Origin: Planctomycetota bacterium
Lineage (GTDB): Bacteria > Planctomycetota > Planctomycetia > Gemmatales > Gemmataceae
Length of the DNA: 9,182 nt
Direction of reading: 5' to 3'
Assembly: GCA_018970845.1 (NCBI GenBank)
Contig: JAGWVO010000131.1
Span: 1 to 9,182 of the forward strand
A program made the position numbers and the translations under genes. Each line of letters starts with the position of its first letter. Position 1 is the stretch's first letter. Below the pieces are notes generated by a model. That model saw only the letters and a program-made list of their open reading frames with translations, was not told the DNA's origin and ran no database searches. Below, in pieces: positions 7,601-9,182 of the stretch.

Positions 7601-8520
7601 CACTGCCTCGACTGGGCGATCGCTTCCTCCGGGGAGGCCGACTTGCCGTTGAGCCCCGCCCAGAGCGCGGCCAGGTATGTCCGGTTCAGCTTTTCCTCGG
7701 TGGCGACCTCCGCGATGGCGGTCGCGCCGCCGCGGGTGAGCCTGTCGCGGTGCTTGAGGGTCGCTGAGAGGTGGGCCGCCAAGGGCGGTTCCCCGTTGGG
7801 ACCGGCGTGGCGGGCGTGGAACCCGCGGATTTGACCGAGAACCTCGTCCGTCCAATCCCGGCGCTCGGTTGATGGTGAAAAGCGGAACCCCGATGGGAGA
7901 AGCACGGCGCGCGCGGCGACATCCCGCGCCGCCTGATGGTAGCGTTCGACCAATCCCGGTGTCACCGGCATCGCTTCACCGACATTGGCGAACCCCTCGC
8001 CGCCGACGCTGTCGGCGGGAAACTCGCGAACGCGGGTTGGTCGCATGTCCACTCCGGTAAGATCGCGAATCACATTGTCGTATTCGGCATTATTGAGCCG
8101 GCGCAGCGTCACCGGTCCGGGGTCGCCGATTCGGGCGGTCGCCTCCGCGTCGAGGGCCGACCTGAACCAGGCCATCAGTTGTTCGCGCTCGGCCTTGCTT
8201 GGCTGAGGCGCGTCCTTGGGTGGCATGTCGCCGGCATTGAGGCGTTCCGCGATATCGGCAAGAACCTTGGGCTTGGCGAGCAGTTCTCCGGCCTTAGCGA
8301 ACCTCGTGAGGTCGAGGTCGTTGTCCTTGGGCGCGTTGCCGTGGCACTTTCCGCAGGTTTTGGCCAGCAGCGGATGGATTTCCTTCTCGAAAGCCAGATC
8401 CAGACCCGAGGACGAACCGGCCCTCGGCGCCGATTGGTCCGCCGCTGGAAAGCGACCGACCCATGCCACGAGGGTCAACACGATCATGGCCAGCGAAAAA
8501 GCGAGGCGTTGACGATTCAC
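4624..8520 (-). CDS. Large exported PSCyt1/PSD cytochrome-c-type protein (DUF1587-DUF1595-DUF1592-DUF1588-DUF1585)
   Basis: 1298 residues with an N-terminal hydrophobic signal (about 6-22). Domains in order: PSCyt1 with haem site CGKCH (56-60) and likely distal Met99 in GDMPP; PSD3/DUF1587 (about 135-200, RRLNNAEYDNVIRDLTG); a helical stretch (about 245-335); a long middle (about 350-870) of beta-rich modules; PSD5/DUF1595 (about 888-950, WRRPLAADER, SSPWFLYR); PSD4/DUF1592 (about 960-1085, LSFLLWESIPDDEL); PSCyt3/DUF1588 (about 1105-1195) with the second haem site CANCH (1173-1177), then IDPYG and a candidate ligand Met1185; PSD2/DUF1585 (about 1215-1290). The family has no established reaction; two covalent c-haems in an exported protein imply electron transfer (inference). 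Members with these domains are, as I recall, usually about 700-1000 residues; the excess here is the middle region. The start is GTG at 8520 with AAGGA 6 bases upstream. It is first in an operon with the DUF1552 gene. Confidence 0.92.
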   Translation of the reverse strand: MNRQRLAFSLAMIVLTLVAWVGRFPAADQSAPRAGSSSGLDLAFEKEIHPLLAKTCGKCHGNAPKDNDLDLTRFAKAGELLAKPKVLADIAERLNAGDMPPKDAPQPSKAEREQLMAWFRSALDAEATARIGDPGPVTLRRLNNAEYDNVIRDLTGVDMRPTRVREFPADSVGGEGFANVGEAMPVTPGLVERYHQAARDVAARAVLLPSGFRFSPSTERRDWTDEVLGQIRGFHARHAGPNGEPPLAAHLSATLKHRDRLTRGGATAIAEVATEEKLNRTYLAALWAGLNGKSASPEEAIAQSRQWHEKAVRDEAEKRRRQTAFESAKKLVESRWAPSKRVLTESKVAEAGSVTFERRVSVQPGEILLLTVFPNQSHGADSTLIEWTVRETNGEKRTWNIADVVPNLLKGNPWPDKHEARWSFLEAASTPVFLTDHRDGIAGHSALKSWSNGSEPSIFVNSGAEPIKAWTTLPARSVFAHPGQKRNVAIAWTSPVSGELVATGRVADAHPSGGDGVSFELSHVAAPELGKALADLGGRTMVVPEGGLPPDMLSVVREKWREAVNDPAPVIAAIKAIQDQLFQGNYGKNAAMAVGNGFPAWQDVRRVVSRERVQGAAREPLFRMVSLPAQPDTFVVWDRLRLEGGDGAALVFAEHPEWGAVIEQASGLRFGQHPKGRKVPKSALVTAAGAEIVIDLRKLPADIQKALTLPRFLRADVSLDEASPETASVQAFLIAATGGGGRLAEPVAKATQGDPLAARIAHPRVAAERARPAAEFRALFPPAVLFQPIIPRDAQGSVFLYRREDEPLRRLLLDDAGRSEIDRLWSELEFVSEQALATPIAYEGLVQYYRKPNDGARIMFFYIQEFEKQIKQEEKTFLEAQAAAEPRQLEALLAFAAKAWRRPLAADERAVILASYHADRKEGVKHDPAFRAALARVLSSPWFLYRVEQPAAGPRWGPVSGAELATRLSFLLWESIPDDELRAKAAKLHEPKVLEEQLRRMLKDSRVRGMAEEFGARWLGVRDFANSHGRNLKQFPEFTPALRDALAEEPVRFFEDLLVNDRPVADLIDADAVVVNEVLAKHYGIPGVKGADWRRVDKVEVYGRGGLLGFGAVLAKQSAAARTSPVKRGTWVVQILGERLPKVPPNVPPLPETPPPGLSVREITDRHRKDQACANCHIRIDPYGMALERFDAIGRLRPARELKPGDTKATLADGREIDDFAGLRKYLAGPRRQDLLQSLAKKLVGYSLGRSVQLSDRKLVDEVGRSMAAGGRWSDALLPIVQSEQFHSIRPEVVAVKP

Positions 8521-8526
8521 ATTTGT

Positions 8527-8531
8527 TCCTT
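8527..8531 (-). promoter_or_regulatory. Ribosome binding site deciding the GTG start of the PSCyt/PSD gene
   Basis: AAGGA on the minus strand, 6 bases before GTG at 8520-8518. The overlapping ATG at 8522-8520 is in another frame and is followed immediately by TGA, so it cannot start the protein. Confidence 0.65.
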
Positions 8532-8561
8532 GCCTTGTTGTGAGTTCGGCAGCAATACAAG

Positions 8562-8587
8562 TTTGTCTGACAATCTTGTCCTGTCAA
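8562..8587 (-). promoter_or_regulatory. Candidate promoter/operator region with TTGACA and TTGTC repeats
   Basis: On the minus strand TTGACA, a perfect -35 hexamer, lies at 8587-8582. At 16-17 bases beyond it only weak -10 matches occur (CAAACT at 8565-8560); the better TGTATT (8559-8554) is 22 bases away. The same stretch has an 11-base palindrome TTGTCTGACAA (8563-8573) beside a related TTGTCCTGTCAA (8576-8587), which looks like a pair of operator half-sites. Its position 42-67 bases before the start suits control of the PSCyt/PSD-DUF1552 operon, but this is only suggestive. Confidence 0.3.
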
Positions 8588-8625
8588 GAGTGACCTTGCT
8601 CACCTTGCCTGGCCCGACCATTGCG

Positions 8626-8674
8626 ACTCGACGACATTGAGTGTGCGAACCAACGGTTCAACTGTGAGTCGAGT
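8626..8674. repeat. Nested inverted repeat upstream of the PSCyt/PSD gene
   Basis: Outer arms ACTCGAC (8626-8632) and GTCGAGT (8668-8674) are perfect inverse complements over 7 bases. Inside them GAACC (8647-8651) and GGTTC (8655-8659) form a perfect 5-bp hairpin with a three-base loop. The nesting suggests a folded RNA or a DNA-binding site rather than a coding segment. Confidence 0.35.
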
Positions 8675-8877
8675 GGGTCCGAAGGTTCGTGCCCTTTCAG
8701 GGCAAGCGACCTCCGCGAGAACTCGAATGCTCGGCGGTCAACCGATTCCAACCCGCGTCATGCCCCGGTCCATGGCCTGCCGCATGACCGAATGCGCGGC
8801 ATGCGCCCCGATGGTAGCCGCCGAACGAACTACCCCGCCTTCTGGGCGCGCTCCGCCGAGCTGTCAGCGAACGCCAA

Positions 8878-8915
8878 AACATCGTTGTGAAGATGTTGAA
8901 ACCGATAGGTCGGTT
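8878..8915. repeat. Two adjacent 6-bp hairpins downstream of the partial hydrolase gene
   Basis: AACATC (8878-8883) pairs with GATGTT (8892-8897) around 8 bases. Two bases further on, AACCGA (8900-8905) pairs with TCGGTT (8910-8915) around 4 bases. They lie 108-145 bases past the hydrolase stop on the minus strand. The second hairpin met by minus-strand transcription is followed by a short T-run (GTTTTGG), so together they might be a weak terminator. Confidence 0.3.
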
Positions 8916-9022
8916 CATCTGTGTCATTGTGAATGAGTCGCGCGAAGTTGTTTCGACTATTTTCCAATTCCCTCAGGTGTTTTTCGCGTCGGATCCCTTT
9001 GCCGACCTTCAGTGATCACGGT

Positions 9023-9182
9023 TCACTTTTTCGGGTGATCCTTGAAAAACCTGACCATGGCGGTGACCGCATCCTTGCCCGCGAACTTGTGTCCGCCTTC
9101 GTCCAGGTACACGACGACATCATGGCCGTCCTTGGAGGGGTGGAGCGTGCAATGTTTGTCATCGTTCATGGCAATGGGATCT
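9023..9182 (-). CDS. C-terminal fragment of an alpha/beta-hydrolase-like protein (esterase/depolymerase type), 5' end outside the window
   Basis: The last 52 residues of a minus-strand gene that enters from beyond the window edge and ends at TGA 9025-9023. The fragment contains a strand DVVVYLDEGGHKFAG (residues 21-35 of the fragment), whose GGH would hold the catalytic histidine of an alpha/beta hydrolase, followed by a final helix DAVTAMVRFFKDHPK, a common ending for this fold. This resembles the end of polyhydroxybutyrate-depolymerase, feruloyl-esterase or dienelactone-hydrolase-like enzymes. The nucleophile and acid lie outside the window, so the exact family cannot be fixed. It is separated from the PSCyt/PSD gene by 502 bases and is probably in a different transcript. 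Confidence 0.6.
   Translation of the reverse strand, partial: DPIAMNDDKHCTLHPSKDGHDVVVYLDEGGHKFAGKDAVTAMVRFFKDHPKK

Larger units (their letters stand above)
8521..9022. other. Intergenic region upstream of the PSCyt/PSD gene
   Basis: 502 bases between the end of the partial hydrolase gene and the GTG start of the PSCyt/PSD gene. Short frames here on both strands show no recognisable domain, start context or family resemblance, and I call none of them. It holds a run of TTGTC-type repeats 42-67 bases before the start, a nested inverted repeat (8626-8674), a 6-bp hairpin (8690-8704, TGCCCT/AGGGCA, three-base loop) and two neighbouring small hairpins (8878-8897 and 8900-8915). An 8-base palindrome GTGATCAC (9013-9020) lies just past the hydrolase stop. 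Confidence 0.5.

Noticed and set aside
8621..8936. Small frames on both strands in the 8521-9022 gap (76 to 99 codons)
   Set aside because: Their compositions are Arg/Ser/Pro-rich, no frame has a convincing ribosome binding site or a recognisable domain, and they overlap one another.
1..9182. CRISPR array, tRNA, rRNA, transposase or attachment site
   Set aside because: No regularly spaced direct repeats, cloverleaf-like segment, rRNA-like sequence, transposase motif or paired terminal repeats were recognised on either strand.

Overview
The window (about 60% G+C by eye) carries five complete protein genes and the tail of a sixth, all on the minus strand. The clearest taxonomic clue is the adjacent pair at 3297-8520. 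It is a very large cytochrome-c-type protein of the PSCyt/PSD families (DUF1587/1595/1592/1588/1585), followed 31 bases later by a Tat-exported DUF1552 protein. These families are strongly expanded in the Planctomycetota-Verrucomicrobiota group, so the DNA most likely comes from that group, with Verrucomicrobiota my preference. This rests on family knowledge and not on a search.

Layout, in the direction of transcription (high to low coordinates): 9023-9182, the C-terminal end of an alpha/beta-hydrolase-like protein that continues outside the window; 8521-9022, a 502-base gap with several short inverted repeats and the leader of the next gene; 4624-8520, the 1298-residue two-haem-site PSCyt/PSD protein, starting at GTG; 3297-4592, the DUF1552 protein; 2911-3296, a 386-base gap with a strong hairpin in the leader of the next gene; 2191-2910, a classical short-chain dehydrogenase/reductase; 1596-2111, a cupin of the 2,4'-dihydroxyacetophenone dioxygenase type; 1345-1595, a gap with two compact hairpins; 214-1344, a secreted esterase with an N-terminal EF-hand loop; 1-213, no convincing gene.

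Three functional units are suggested. (1) PSCyt/PSD plus DUF1552 look like a co-transcribed exported redox pair of unknown substrate. (2) The dehydrogenase and the cupin are 79 bases apart and co-oriented, and probably form a small cytoplasmic catabolic operon acting on an aromatic or other hydroxyketone-like compound; the substrate is inferred only from the cupin family. (3) The EF-hand esterase has a 251-base gap upstream and is probably transcribed separately. No tRNA, rRNA, CRISPR array, insertion sequence or phage gene was recognised. The most unusual items are the large mosaic middle of the PSCyt protein, the degenerate HXXSHH-type motif in the DUF1552 protein, the EF-hand/esterase fusion and the hairpin in the dehydrogenase leader.
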